Counted from the first letter of the stretch, positions 24,201-36,090 are shown. The stretch is DNA of 64,000 nucleotides from Symsagittifera roscoffensis (GCF_963678635.1 NC_087069.1:7264633-7328632), one strand, 5' to 3'. Notes: generated by a model not told the origin, from the sequence alone. Program-made: numbers and translations.

Positions 24201-26025
24201 AAAAAGACTTTTTTCCGTTAATTGAAAAAAAAAATTTAACTGATAAAGTAAATTTATCAGCACCACAAACAAATGATTCAAAATACACAATAAATCAAGT
24301 TTTTGACCTCCATGACCCACTTGACACAATTCCTTTATCTAAATTAGAAATTGAAAACATTTTCTCCCTCCAACAGATAAAATCACAATTAATACCTTGA
24401 AACAATATCAAAATCTTGACCCAGTAATTAGACAACTAAAATCATGGCACAAATACAAAACTAAGCCCGTAAAGGCAGATACCACAATTTTAGGAAATAA
24501 AACACTCCTTCGATATTTTCGAAAATTTAATAATACAACAATTAATGAAAACACAGACCTTCTAGAATATCACCTAAATGATACTACAGTTCCCTGTCTC
24601 CCTTTAAGTATGATTCTAATAGCTTTTAACATTTCACATACACAAAACATTAAAGGACACTCTGGATCAGAGAAAACATATTCAAATTTTACACAAAATT
24701 TTTATTTCCCAAATGCACCAATTTGGATAAAAGTACTATGCAATGATTGTATAGTATGTCAGCTAAATAAACCTTATGCAAATCAAAAACAAATAGCACA
24801 AAAACAAGATTTTAAAGGACAAAGTTTATATTTTAACCACCGTATTTCATTGATACAAAAGGACCAATTTCACCATATGAAACTCCTACATTATGGTAAT
24901 TGTTGACGCATTTACACATTATGCAGCACTCAACCCAGTACCACATTGTAACGCTTATTATGCTTACACAACACTTTATGAACACTGGATAGCCAAATTC
25001 GGATTACCCGAAATTTTAGTTACAGACAACGGCACAGAGTTCATAAATAATGAAATCATCACATTATGTCGTTTATACAACATTAAGCACAAACCGCGTA
25101 CATCTCATGCACCTTGGACAAATGGTTTAGTCGAAGGTATGAACCGTTCACTACAAGAATATCTTAGATGTATCAGAAATGGAATTGATACAAGATACAC
25201 AGAATGGTCAGCAGATGTAAAATTATTTCCCTTCGCATATAATTCACAAATTACGACAACTCTAGGAATGTCACCATACGAAATGGTTTTTAATCAAAAG
25301 CCACGTAAACGAATTATGTTTACAGCAAACTCTCATAAAAATACACAAGGTCATTGCCAACCAAATAAAGACTCAATTGGTTATAACCTACCTTTTCACA
25401 CACATGATGAAGATCATTTTCATCACCCACAAATCCTTAAATTAGCCTCCGGTACACACACCGAATGGATTTTAAATAGAGATAAAAAACACAATGAAAT
25501 TTACCAAAGAGTAACAAAAAAATTGTTACAAAGGCAAAATATTAACGAACAAATAAATTCACGCTTTACACCAGCCTCAGATTTAAAAATTGGAACATTT
25601 GTCTTAATACCTAATTTTAATACACAAAAGGAATTTCTAAAAAATTACAACCCCTTCGTAAAGGACCATACCAAATAATCGCCAAACCCACTGACGTAAC
25701 ATATAAAATCACCGATTCAGACCAAAAAGAAATTGTTCAACATAGAAACAATCTATTGCCTTACTACCCAAAAGAATACGCACTACGCGAACTAAGTCGA
25801 TAATATTCTTTCACAGGTTTAAAAGTTATTCAAAACCACCCACATACGGAAAATGAAATAAATGAACAAAATGACATTCACCTTGAAAAACAAAATAAGA
25901 AATCAATTACAACCCAAAACAATACAAAAAAGCTAGATCAAAAAATACCTCAAAAAGAAAGGAAAAATAGAAAAAATGATAGAAAAAATTATACCCCAAG
26001 AACAAGTCGAGAAATCAGAACATAG
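21263..26025 (+). pseudogene. pol: Broken pol of copy B: protease, RT, RNase H, integrase
   Basis: The retropepsin motif IDSGAES is near 21590. RT carries the YLDDV box near 23105, and RNase H the CDAS and TDHKP boxes near 23550-23765 with an ending PDTLSR near 23900. The integrase zinc region is near 24650-24765, VTDNGTEF and the catalytic Glu are near 25018-25135, and GPY/F is near 25665. Lesions: frameshifts near 21660, 23440, 24365, 24850 and 25630, stops at 22993-22995 and in the C-terminal tail near 25800. The catalytic residues themselves remain. Gag and pol share one frame in copy C, so no gag-pol frameshift signal is expected. Confidence 0.92.
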
Positions 26026-26125
26026 AGAGTCATCACGACTTAGAAATCAACCACGTAAAAACTACAATACATTCATCCCACAATCTAAAATATTAAAGAA
26101 AGTTGAATTTCAAAAACAGCTTTAA
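25976..26125 (+). CDS. 49-aa ORF at the pol 3' end (copy B)
   Basis: Same length and start as 3773-3922 in copy A and in the +1 frame relative to the pol tail. It carries the SSRLRNQPRKNY stretch. This is either the natural integrase C-terminus in a shifted frame or a tiny separate ORF. Confidence 0.35.
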   Translation: MIEKIIPQEQVEKSEHRESSRLRNQPRKNYNTFIPQSKILKKVEFQKQL

Positions 26126-26718
26126 TTTTAAAATTAATAATATTTACACCTCTGAAACATTTCGAACTTTCATTTTTCAAAATAACATGCTGCAAACACG
26201 CAGCAGTTCTAGTTCAAAATTAGCCAATAGGATTCATTCAATCCGTCACCTTCTATAACTCTAGCACAAACCAATTAGACGAAAAATATTAAACTCCAGG
26301 CATATCTATAACTATAACTTTACAACCTCCAGGTCAAAAATAAGCAAACCACTCAAACTTGACAACTAAAATAAATACCACCATAATATCATAACCCTCC
26401 CTTATCTAATAACGCAAAGATCAACAATATTTTCCCAACTCAGACCTCAAAAACCCCCCAAACAAAAATGTTAAATTAGCCTAAAGTAAAAGTACGACCA
26501 TATTAATTTAGCCTAAAGTACAAAAATCCCGAGAATACCCCAGATCACCTGACAAATAAAAATAAACTAAAAGAAGACCCCCCGAACACTATAAAATTCG
26601 CCCCCAACAATTTTTCACAAAACTCAACCCACTTGTCAAAAAACCAATAATTAATTCGACCACACTTGAAAATTGCCCCAAACAACAAAAAATATTCGAC
26701 CAAGAAGCCATTTTTTAA
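26126..26718 (+). other. Non-coding stretch between pol and ORF-X (copy B)
   Basis: About 590 bases matching 3923-4515 of copy A, with the same TTAGCCTAAAGTA phrases. No ORF is supported. Confidence 0.6.
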
Positions 26719-26921
26719 ATGCTCTTCTCTCGATCAGTCAACACAATTTTCAACATTTTCATAAACTTTTTAACAATATTTAAACTTTTATTCATATTTC
26801 TCTTTGATACTTTTGAAGCTTTTATAATAATTTTAATCATTTTTTGCAATTTTTAAAAAATTTTCTACTCCCTATTTGAAATATATCTCCAACTTTCCCA
26901 AGTCATTGACCATTTTCACAG

Positions 26922-27185
26922 GTACGAAAACCCAAAATTTATTTAAATGATACGAACCATTTTTAGTAGAACAGATATTTTTTTACTATTTGTAAGTTTT
27001 ATAACATTTTTATCATCCCTAATTTTGACAATATGCAAATGTATAAAGAAGGCAATCATAACTTTTGCCTTAGCAACAATACTTTTAATTCTTTTTCTTG
27101 AAGAAGACTACAATAAACATAAATTTTTTCACTAAAAGAAATCAATCAAAAAACCCTCAAAAATTGCTAACCAACAATCACACAG
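26922..27185 (+). other. Predicted 264-bp intron in ORF-X (copy B)
   Basis: GT...AG boundaries with strong consensus (CAG|GTACGA, TGCTAAC branch-like motif, CACACAG acceptor). The same sites are present at 4719-4980 and 5459-5719 in copy A. The 62-aa ORF lies wholly inside. Confidence 0.6.
26947..27135 (+). CDS. 62-aa protein with two hydrophobic segments (copy B)
   Basis: Intact, with start and stop at the same places as 4743-4931. Mostly silent changes separate the copies. The double-span topology with a short basic turn is viroporin-like by shape only. It would be made only from unspliced RNA of this region, so splicing could switch between this protein and ORF-X. Confidence 0.65.
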   Translation: MIRTIFSRTDIFLLFVSFITFLSSLILTICKCIKKAIITFALATILLILFLEEDYNKHKFFH

Positions 27186-28271
27186 TCAGTCTTCACCGAC
27201 AACATCCCAAGAAAACCCGACAATACCTACAACTACCCAAAACCCCCAAACATCTACACGAATTTCTTTCCAAGATAACCCATATAATTTTGAAGAACGA
27301 CACGCTCGCTTATCTGAACCATTAGAACCAGTTCAGCGACAGGCACCTCTAAGTGAACCAACATATAACTTGTACCCAACACTACCACAAGAATTAAGTA
27401 GAATAAGAAATCCTAGTCAAAACCAAAATACAGTTGAAATAAACAGACAAATTATAAATCCACGACGAAATAGAAATTTTCAAACCCTCCGAGTTCATTT
27501 TGATATACCCCAATCCCCATCACCAAGTACTCCGGAAAACCCAATTAGCATATTACCAGAAACCCCTACACTTCTTTCACAACGTAGCACCTCAAGTCTA
27601 CCCTCAGATTACGTAGGTTCAACACCAACATCTGAAAAAATAGGTGAAAATCCCTTTAACCCTCCAAACCAAACATCACGACTACCATATTGGACAACAC
27701 AATCATTCACACAAGGTGAACCAAATTTACTAAATGACTCAATAGATAATTCCACGGATTCAACAACATCATCATCACTACCAGAAACATTATCACTACC
27801 ATAAACACCATCAATAAGCCAGATTTCACCAACTCCTTTCCCCCTAAATTTTCCAAATAACCTCGACGCTAGATATCGAGAGCAATCATCAACAAATATC
27901 CCTTTAAGATTAGACTGGAACACATTCACAGCACCCCCCACCATTATTTGGACAACACCCGGAAAGTAACCGACTCCACAACTGGGCACTTCTTAGATTA
28001 CAATATAGACAAGACATCCACAAAGAAATTCGTGACCATAACATCCAAATACTCCAACAAAATAGTCTACAATTAAAATTTGAAATCACGGTTAAACTAA
28101 ACAACATTGCTCAACATCCTTACCCATTAAACCCACCAAATATAACAGCTCAATCGCTACCACCACCATTTATAACAACTGAAGTAATATATAAATACGA
28201 TAGATATACCAAAAAGACAATTGGTTACATAACATCATTTGGTTACATAACAACTCAGGATTATCATACAC

Positions 28272-30856
28272 ATTTATATTCTGAAAATATTGATATTTCT
28301 CCAACTCCTTTTTCTAATAATCTCCGATCAGAACATAAATCTTTCTCCCCGCACAGGACCCCAAGACTTATTAGTAACACATTACAATTGTGAAGAAAAT
28401 GAACAAAAAACATTACACAAATATGCAATAAATCAAGTATCACAATGCGAAACGCAACCACAAGCTATAGAAACTACAAATGTAATAGCGACACTATACT
28501 CAAAAGCCCGAGCAACAACAGTCATAGGATATAAATTTACAGCAACATTTTCCGAAAAGAAAGTACATTGTTCACAAGTTTCAAACGGAAATAAAAACCG
28601 ACTTGACCATGCATCATTCTACCAAAGTAATATAGAACGACTTCTACATCTAAATCCCGATGATTGTAAAAACGAGCTACTCAGACTAAACATCACAAGA
28701 AATAAAAATACCGACAGAAAAATAGTATATTTTCAAGTCTTTGCCGATTCTGTACATCAAGCAGAACTTGAAAGATATCAAGGACACATTAAACTAGATG
28801 AAAAATACCCATACAACAGCGCACATGGAAGATTAACTTATGACATACACGATAAGCACTGGATACCACACATTGGTATAAATAATCCATCAAACTACAA
28901 AGCAGACACAAAAAATAAAGGATATCAAGAAATAATGTTTTTCGATTGGAAAATACAACTCGAAAAAATACAACTCACACGAGATTTATCTGACAACACA
29001 ATGATCTATCAAGGATTTAGACTACCTTGTAAAAACGATCAAGGTTATTGTGATCCTACAACACGGACACAAGCAACAATTGTTTGGTTTCCCGAAGATA
29101 CCTGTACAACATTTCAAGTAGCAAAAATACACGCTCGAATGATAAAATTTCACGAAAATTTTTTTATACAATCAATTCCATATCAACAAGTCAATCCATC
29201 ACGAAAACAAAGCACTGATTTTCGAAATATCCATAATATAGAAAATAAATTAACACGTTTTCAAATATATCATGAAACAGAACTCGCATGCAAATACAGG
29301 AACCCACTTCCCAAAACACAATATTCTGAAATATTAGTTGAATACGAAAAAGGTTTCGACATGACCACCGGAAAAATAAAAATTGACCCTTATGCTACAG
29401 GTCATCCTCTACACAAAGGAACATCATATATACCAGTTAACTTTCAAAAAAGTAATGGTCAACCTGGTGGACATCTAAAGCCACATGACACTAGAAGCAC
29501 ACGTTTACAAGAACTATCACTGATGAATAATTCTTATTTTGGTAATATCCACTATGATATCCACTTAGATATGAAGTTAGACTACGCGATTAGTCGAATT
29601 TTTAAAGAAATGTCACTCTCCGAGTTAGAAACACTTCACCAACTATGCGAATTAGAAAGGACACAAATCCTACAATCACTTGCACTAGCAGTGTTAAAAA
29701 TACCCTACGCAAGATATTTACTATCAGGAAATAGATCAAATTTTCTAGACTACGAAGGAAGCATTTTATGGTTTTATACTTGTACCAATGTTTTTGAAGA
29801 TAAAAGATGCTATAAAAGAATCCCTATCTTTTATAAAATTAAAGTACGTTTTGTTGACACACTTTCAAGACGAACAAATTTTTGGGATACCGCAGTCCCA
29901 TGTGGATCAAAAATAGCCACAATGTAGTACAATTGAACCCTGATGAAGATAAATCTTATCTTCTTACCCCATACCCCACATTAATGCAATCACTCAAAAA
30001 ATTTTCACCCGAAAGCATCAGAGCTATTGCTCGTAACCCAAATATTGATTTACAATCAATTGGAATATATTCAAAATCCGATATCCAACACCACATTAGA
30101 ACACAACAATTCCAAGAATTATTGACACAAATGGACACTATACAAAGACAATCAATTGACCAAAACTTACGCAAACTTGCCGAAACCGCAGGATTTGCAG
30201 ATATCTATACACAAGATTATAGCGGATATTTTAAAGACATTAAAGACTATATATATCTAAACGGTGAAAAATACAGACCACAAGATGTTTCACCTATCAA
30301 TATTTTTAATTTTGTTACACTAAAAAATGAAATTCTCGATTTTCTAGGATGGCCCTATTACATCTTAGAAAAATTAACTATCTTATACGCAATGTTTAAC
30401 TTTATAGGATTTCTTTTTTCACTTTTAAAAGGAATCTATAACACATGCGCTATACACACACAAGTAAATAGACAAGCAAGTGTAGCACGCATACTATTTG
30501 CAGGATTTTTTGGAATTTTTTCATCATCAATTAACAAATTTTTTCTAGACGCACAAATCAAAGAATATAATACAAAAATAGCGACAACACAGAACACATA
30601 CAACGAAGAACATAATAACATAGAAGTAACGTCTACAGCACCACAGTTGCCACCCCTACCACATAACCATCCATTATCCTTAGTCCCACGTAATTTCCGA
30701 AACCTAGCAATAACACATAACCCAAATTTTAGACCAAATATATCGCAAAGTCCCATACAACATATAATGACACATCATTCACAAGATGACAATACATGAA
30801 ATTATCGAACAACCCCATACCACCGCTTTTCAGTCTCAAAATAATAATTTTTTTAG
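28272..30856 (+). pseudogene. env: Env-like glycoprotein ORF of copy B
   Basis: Collinear with 6796-9408. The start codon seen in copy A is ATT here. The frame is then open from 28290 to a frameshift near 29905, resumes in another frame to 30799, and is shifted again near 30795. The Cys clusters (about 29025-29105 and 29805-29905) and the two C-terminal hydrophobic segments (about 30345-30435 and 30495-30545) are preserved. The ORF4 ATG follows after 6 bases, as in copy A. Confidence 0.7.
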
Positions 30857-30862
30857 CCCACG

Positions 30863-32627
30863 ATGAGCCGACAACTTGGATCCCTACAACGCTCAAATTC
30901 CCACCCAACCAACCTCACCACTCCAATTACAATAATTCCACTTTTTGCTTTCCGGCCACCCGATTTTCCAACTATTAAAATAACATCAAGCATGAATTCG
31001 GATACTAATTCAAATATTTCAGTTTTATACTCCATTTCACAACTTAACAACCCCAATATAGAAACCCCTGACGAATTTGCAGACTCCGAACTATCTCCAT
31101 CCAATAATTTTCAAACCAACTCCTCAGTTTTTTCAAAGCCCCTTTTTCAATCGATCCCACTCAATAATCCACTCCCGTCCGTTTCTACTCCCTCTTATGC
31201 TTCACAAGTAACCCCAACCTTTTCTCCATTTCATTCCGTCCGATCATCTAATTCTCCCGATACTCCCTCACTATACACACTCACTATAAATCAAATTTCA
31301 TCCACAATAGAATCTTCAAACCCACCTACTCCTACACCCTCCTCAGCCTATACTGCATCGTTAGCACAATCATCCACATCCACCGAATCATCAACTTGCA
31401 CTAACCGAGCTTATCGCACTTTTAAAAGAAAATTCCCAAACCATCCATTCCCGACCAAACCAGGAACAGCCTGCGAATATATTAATCATCCACGCCACAC
31501 CAACACAAAAAATTTTCTAGCAATCACCTTACCCTCTTCCCACAATATAGTTTAAACACACCTAACGACACTAACGACACACGTAGTTTTGTAGATGAAC
31601 ATGTTTTAATGCCTACCTATATCGCAAAGGGGATTAGTAATATTATCATTTTACTAATCCCCTTTGCCTGCCACTATCTAATACTCATAGCGATATAGGA
31701 AAGAATAAAGATATGCTATATAGACGCACCGCAACACTAACACCTAGACAATTTACTTATATAGGATATAAAAAATCACTAAAAACATTCACTGCACCCC
31801 GAGCTAACGAATTTACATTAGAATATTACGAGCATAATATCATCCGAACTAATCAAGACCAATTTTTAGATGACGACCGCTTCGCTAACCCACAGCTAAC
31901 AGAAAAATTCTTCATCCAAACATCATATGTATTCACACTCAATATTTTTGATAGAAAATATGATCACTTCATTTCTGAAGCACTAACTGATATGCAAGCT
32001 TACGAAAGTTTTAAAGAAAAATTTCAATTATTTTCACTAACCTTTCACTTCCTTGCACCACATGAACTCGATTTGCACTGTTCACACGACATTATGTTAC
32101 GCACTAAACAAACTCACACATATACATATTATCGCTTCATACAAAATCATTTTGATCTACATACTCCATCAAGACAACCACACCATCGTTTTCAGTTTCT
32201 TAACTCGAAATACACTTCACCATTTTTTCTAAACTTCACCTATTGCATCAAAGATACTAACCTCCACGGCATACTCCGCAATTATTACCCAATAACACAA
32301 ATGTATATATTTTGTCCCATCACGAAGACCTTTAATGCTGAAGAATCCAGACCCTTCCTTATCCCACATGAATTTATCCAACCTATAGAAATCCCCATAT
32401 TAGAATTTATTCACAATACTAAATACAATCACAAAATATAAAATCTCATTCAAAACACAACTTATGAGTTTGCAGTAGGCACCGAAGAACTAAAAACTAT
32501 TAAAGCACTTCAATTGCTTTGGCCACTGCTTCAAACTAAAAACATCTTTCGCATACTAGCAAAGTTACTAACAAATTCAGACATGATACACGACATCTTC
32601 CCCCACGGTTTTTTCCCAGACAATTAA
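30863..32627 (+). pseudogene. ORF4 of copy B, unknown
   Basis: Same protein as 9415-11223. Lesions: a frameshift near 31540 leading to TAA at 31553-31555, a templated insertion at 31618-31640 and a nonsense TAA at 32439-32441. It ends with TAA at 32625-32627 immediately before a splice donor. The N-terminal Ser/Thr/Pro-rich region is more variable between copies than the C-terminal two thirds. Confidence 0.65.
31618..31667 (+). repeat. 17-bp perfect inverted repeat created in copy B ORF4
   Basis: GCAAAGGGGATTAGTAA (31624-31640) is the exact inverted complement of 31651-31667. Copy A has only the right arm; its left side is unrelated sequence. The bases just before the new arm (CCTATATCG) are also the inverted complement of CGATATAGG at about 31691-31699. 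Confidence 0.85.
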
Positions 32628-32630
32628 CAG

Positions 32631-32706
32631 GTAAGTATAATTTCAAATATTCTTTACTAATAAATTTAAATTAATACTAACCATTCTTTACTCATGTTTC
32701 TTTTAG
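32631..32706 (+). other. Predicted 76-bp intron after the ORF4 stop (copy B)
   Basis: Donor CAG|GTAAGT three bases after the stop, TACTAAC branch motif near 32680, acceptor TTTCTTTTAG at 32706. The equivalent in copy A is 79 bp. An intron this close to a stop codon would not by itself mark the RNA for decay. Confidence 0.55.
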
Positions 32707-34233
32707 ATTTTTAGTCTTCATACCACGATCATCTGCAAAAAACAAAAAAGCAAAATAAAAAAATAAACTTGTTAAAATTCTTCTAAACTTCATTATTATT
32801 TTTCACAAGATAAACTGATAAAATTTAAAACAAATGTAGTAAATTAATTTATAAAATATTCCCCCATAAAGCAGTAAATTTAATTATGATGAAAATTTAT
32901 AACTTCAAATTTCCCCCAAAACTAGCAGTAAAACTGAAATTCTATGTAATAAATTAATAAATGAAAATGCAGTACTAACCTTTTGATATTTTCATTCACT
33001 CGCACAGGAATTCTATCCAAACTCCTCGCACAGCTCGCCCACGAAGAATTATTTAAATAATGAATTTCAGTTTCAAGTTTTCACACTCAACAACGCTAAC
33101 ACACAATAACAAGTTCCAAACTTTCCTTTAACCCGGTTGGAAAGGAATTATATACTAAACCAAACTAACCAACGCAGCTTACTAAACACCACATGAAATA
33201 AAATAACAGCATGACCAAGAAAAGAAAACCAAAGGTACCCAAACCGGATTAACCCAGTTTAAAACTGGATAATTTATTCTTTTGAAGACTATTATAAAGT
33301 CTAAGAAAGAAATAATAAAACACAAAAAAGTCGAAAGACAAACCCATAACAAAAACAATTTGATTTTTGAAAAAAGGACACAACCAAAGGAACATAAGAA
33401 AGACCAACATAAAACCAACATAAAACGTTATCACATAACAGGACCTCTCAAAGAAACCGCACGAAATCATACTCCCACTCCTGGCCTAACCCACCAGAGA
33501 GGACGTCCTGAGCATGCTCTATAGCCGGCCTAACCCACCGCGCTACATCAACGCTTTGTGACCACACTTCTATTTTTAATAAGAGGTACTCAAGGGTGAG
33601 TAACTCTTCAAAATAGCCGAACTAAAACAAAATGCTTCTGTGAAAACAACTAACTAAATTCATAATTAAAAAAACTGAACTAATAAAAAATTTATACAAT
33701 GTAAATTATAACTTGCAGTATATAGATCAGCACACAACAACGAAGACGAACATCCAAAGACAAAATGACCCCACTACACTCGAACAAGAATGGCTAACCA
33801 CAACCGATATGCCGTCCACAATCACAACTCAAAGGATTTAGAGTACGACTTGACTTCGCAGAAAAGGACTTCATTGAACTAGACCAATGACCACCTCGAT
33901 GCTCAAGTATAAGTACAGATCCGAGTTACAAGGCATCCCCTCCACGCACAATCTCCACGCCATTCCCAGACGAGGTTGAACACAAAACAAGTTCTCTACA
34001 TAATACAGAAAAACCCGTCATAGCAAACCATTTTGAAATCAGATTGATTTCGTTGGAACACAGTCGTTGTCACAAGAAGACACAACGATTGATGCCCCAA
34101 GTCCAGCGTCCTGGAACTTCTCTAACAAGAGGAACCGGACAAGAATACGATGTTCGCCCAATACCAATGTTCATCATCCATCCTTTGAATTGCAGAAAGA
34201 TAATTCTAAAAAACTCTGTAAAACCCGGATGGG
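32707..34233 (+). other. 3' untranslated region of copy B
   Basis: About 1.5 kb collinear with copy A, no supported ORF. A second TACTAACC plus CACTCGCACAG acceptor-like site lies near 32975-33007 but is lost in copy A. Short stems occur near 33257. The last 14 bases before the LTR are AAAACCCGGATGGG. Confidence 0.6.
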
Positions 34234-34647
34234 TGGAACCTGATCTAAACTATATTTTATGATTGGATAAATTAGATATTTTACCACTGTAAAGTATTTA
34301 ATATTAACCAATCATGATCCATCTAACTAACAACCCACTTATTTGTAAGTGCTGAAATTACTTGTAATTTCAGCACCAGAGAGATTTGAATTTAACTTGG
34401 AAATTATTTGTCTCTCCAAGAGAACTTCAGCAGCCGCAACAAACCCAGCAGTATACCCTAGATCTATTGAGCCTAGCAGAGACTAGTTAAACGCCCTGAG
34501 ACTAGAAAGTATAAGAGTAAGATTAGGATCGGTATTAGACTAAGAAGTTGCACGAATCTATCCGGCCGAAAATAAGATAGCGTGACGAGCAGACGGTGTA
34601 CCCTATCCGAAATTACTCTATGAGTTAACCACATCGGACCTAACTCA
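34234..34647 (+). repeat. 3' LTR of copy B (414 bp)
   Basis: TG...CA ends, followed by the TTAT target duplication (34648-34651). It has the perfect palindrome at 34349-34376 and a 4-base insertion (CAGC region near 34446) relative to the 5' LTR. Confidence 0.95.
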
Positions 34648-34651
34648 TTAT

Positions 34652-35642
34652 GTGCTATTTGCACAGCTCCCGGCTAGACTTGTATAATTTGCATATGCTT
34701 TTTTTTCTTATTAAAACTCACGGATAAAAATTTATTATAATGTAAATTTGTTCACTAAGACATTATCTACAGAATTGAATATCTTTGCAAAATTAGACAA
34801 CATAATGGATCCTTAATCCAATATGATTCATTGTTTTAAATTATAAAAATTTATTAAAATCTATTAAAATCTTTTATACTTGTTTAATATCCGTTTTTGT
34901 TCTCGGTATGATCGATTGTTTTTTTTTGTAACTAGAATCAATGAAACTTTTTTGTTTTAATATAAACTTCTGCTAATTTTTGCAGCCCATCAAATACGCT
35001 CACACCCATGTTTATTACTCACTATCCCACACCCCTGTCCCACAGCTACCAAACGACTATGCACCCCTCTAGCTATCCCCCCTAGAGTTTCTAAAACGAT
35101 TCTTTCCACCAGAACTCCCACGTCCCATCCCTCATGTAACTCTCCTCTCCTGCGTTTACCCCTCCTCTAACGCTTTTAAGCACACCACTACCCGCATTTA
35201 AAACTTCTCCCCATTCTTTTCTTTCCCACACCGCAATAAGTAACTTTGGGTTACGAATAAATATGTGTAGGTTGTAGGGTATGGGGTTGATTGCTGGGTT
35301 GGCGAAAAAAAATTGAAATTTTGTGAAAGAACAAAACAATTAAGACGTATTAAAAATTACTACGAAAAACGAAAAAAGCACACATAAATTAGAAATAAAA
35401 TTATTATAATCGATTAAAAATTTATTATAATCGATTAAAAATGAATTATAACACTTTCGATAAAAATTTCTAAAAGACAAATTTGAAAATTTTTTTCAAT
35501 TCGATTGAGAATGGAATTGTTTGTTTCGATATAATCATTTTCTAATCCATTATAAACGATTGTTTTGGAATACAAGACAGGCAGACTATTACAATCCAAT
35601 ATAATTGATTTTATCCATGAAATTTCAGTGAGTTGCACACTT
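34652..35642. other. Intergenic DNA, AT-rich
   Basis: No gene supported. It holds a C-rich patch at about 34995-35230 and a short tandem repeat of ATTATAATCGATTAAAAATTT units at about 35398-35445. An 82-codon minus-strand ORF at 35091-35339 has no recognisable similarity. Confidence 0.5.
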
Positions 35643-36090
35643 CCAGACCGGGGCGGATCTAGGATTTTCTCGAGGGGGGGGGGGGGGGGGCGGATTTTCA
35701 AAAAAAATTTCGAAACTTTTGACGACTTTTTTTTAGGCCGGCCAAATTGATTTTCCGAGTTCTACAAAAGCAGTAAAAAGCTGCTGTTTTGACCAAAATC
35801 TCTGCGCCGCAGGCAATTTTTTGAAAAAAAACAGGTCAAAAAAGGCGTTTTTAGGCACTTTTTGGAAAATTTTGACCGAAAAATTGCGTTTTTTTGGCGC
35901 GTGTTCCCCCCTCAAAATTAGTATATATTGGCGCCAAAGGCGCCTTTAGAAAAATTTTAGGGTCGGTCGGCCGAAAATGGAATCTTAAAAAGTACCAAAG
36001 GGGGGACCCTTTGGGTCGGCAGGGGGTCAAATCCCTGAGGAAAGGGGTCCGCCCCCACCCCTTCCCCCTAAATCCGCCCCTTTTTCCAGG
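35643..36090. mobile_element. hAT-like MITE (about 450 bp)
   Basis: The left end carries GGGGCGGATCTAGG and a G-run; the right end carries CCTAAATCCGCCCC, its imperfect inverted complement. GGGGCGGATCTAGG-type ends are common in non-autonomous hAT-like elements of animals. No transposase ORF is present and no clear 8-bp target duplication was found. Confidence 0.55.

Larger units (their letters stand above)
26719..28284 (+). pseudogene. ORF-X of copy B, spliced membrane-anchored Pro/Ser-rich protein
   Basis: Exon 1 is 26719-26921 (203 bp, exactly the length in copy A), hydrophobic, interrupted by a TAA caused by a short loss near 26855. The donor CACAG|GTACGA at 26921 and acceptor CACACAG| at 27185 join in matching phase, with GCTAAC 19 bases before the acceptor. 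Exon 2 is Pro/Ser/Thr-rich then less repetitive, with a nonsense TAA at 27802-27804 and an indel near 27940; it ends at TGA 28282-28284. No family recognised. The topology (N-terminal hydrophobic segment, then a long polar region) would suit a type II surface protein, placed just before the Env-like gene. Confidence 0.6.
15825..34647 (+). mobile_element. Copy B: complete 18.8-kb Ty3/gypsy-like LTR element
   Basis: Complete from LTR to LTR and flanked by the 4-bp direct repeat TTAT (15821-15824 and 34648-34651). Four-base duplications fit the 4-6 bp usual for Metaviridae integrases. The two LTRs differ at about 11 positions plus one 4-base indel over ~410 bp (roughly 2.7%). Contents in order: LTR, PBS, ORF0, leader, ORF1, gag-pol, 49-aa ORF, ORF-X with intron and 62-aa ORF, Env-like, ORF4, 3' intron and UTR, LTR. 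Most coding regions have decayed, but ORF0 and the 62-aa ORF are intact. No second transposon is seen nested inside, and copy A is collinear through the 3' 13 kb, so the length is genuine. Confidence 0.95.

Noticed and set aside
35091-35339. 82-codon minus-strand ORF rich in Trp, Glu and Gly
   Set aside because: No recognisable domain, no splice or neighbour support; it comes from a C-rich patch free of stops.
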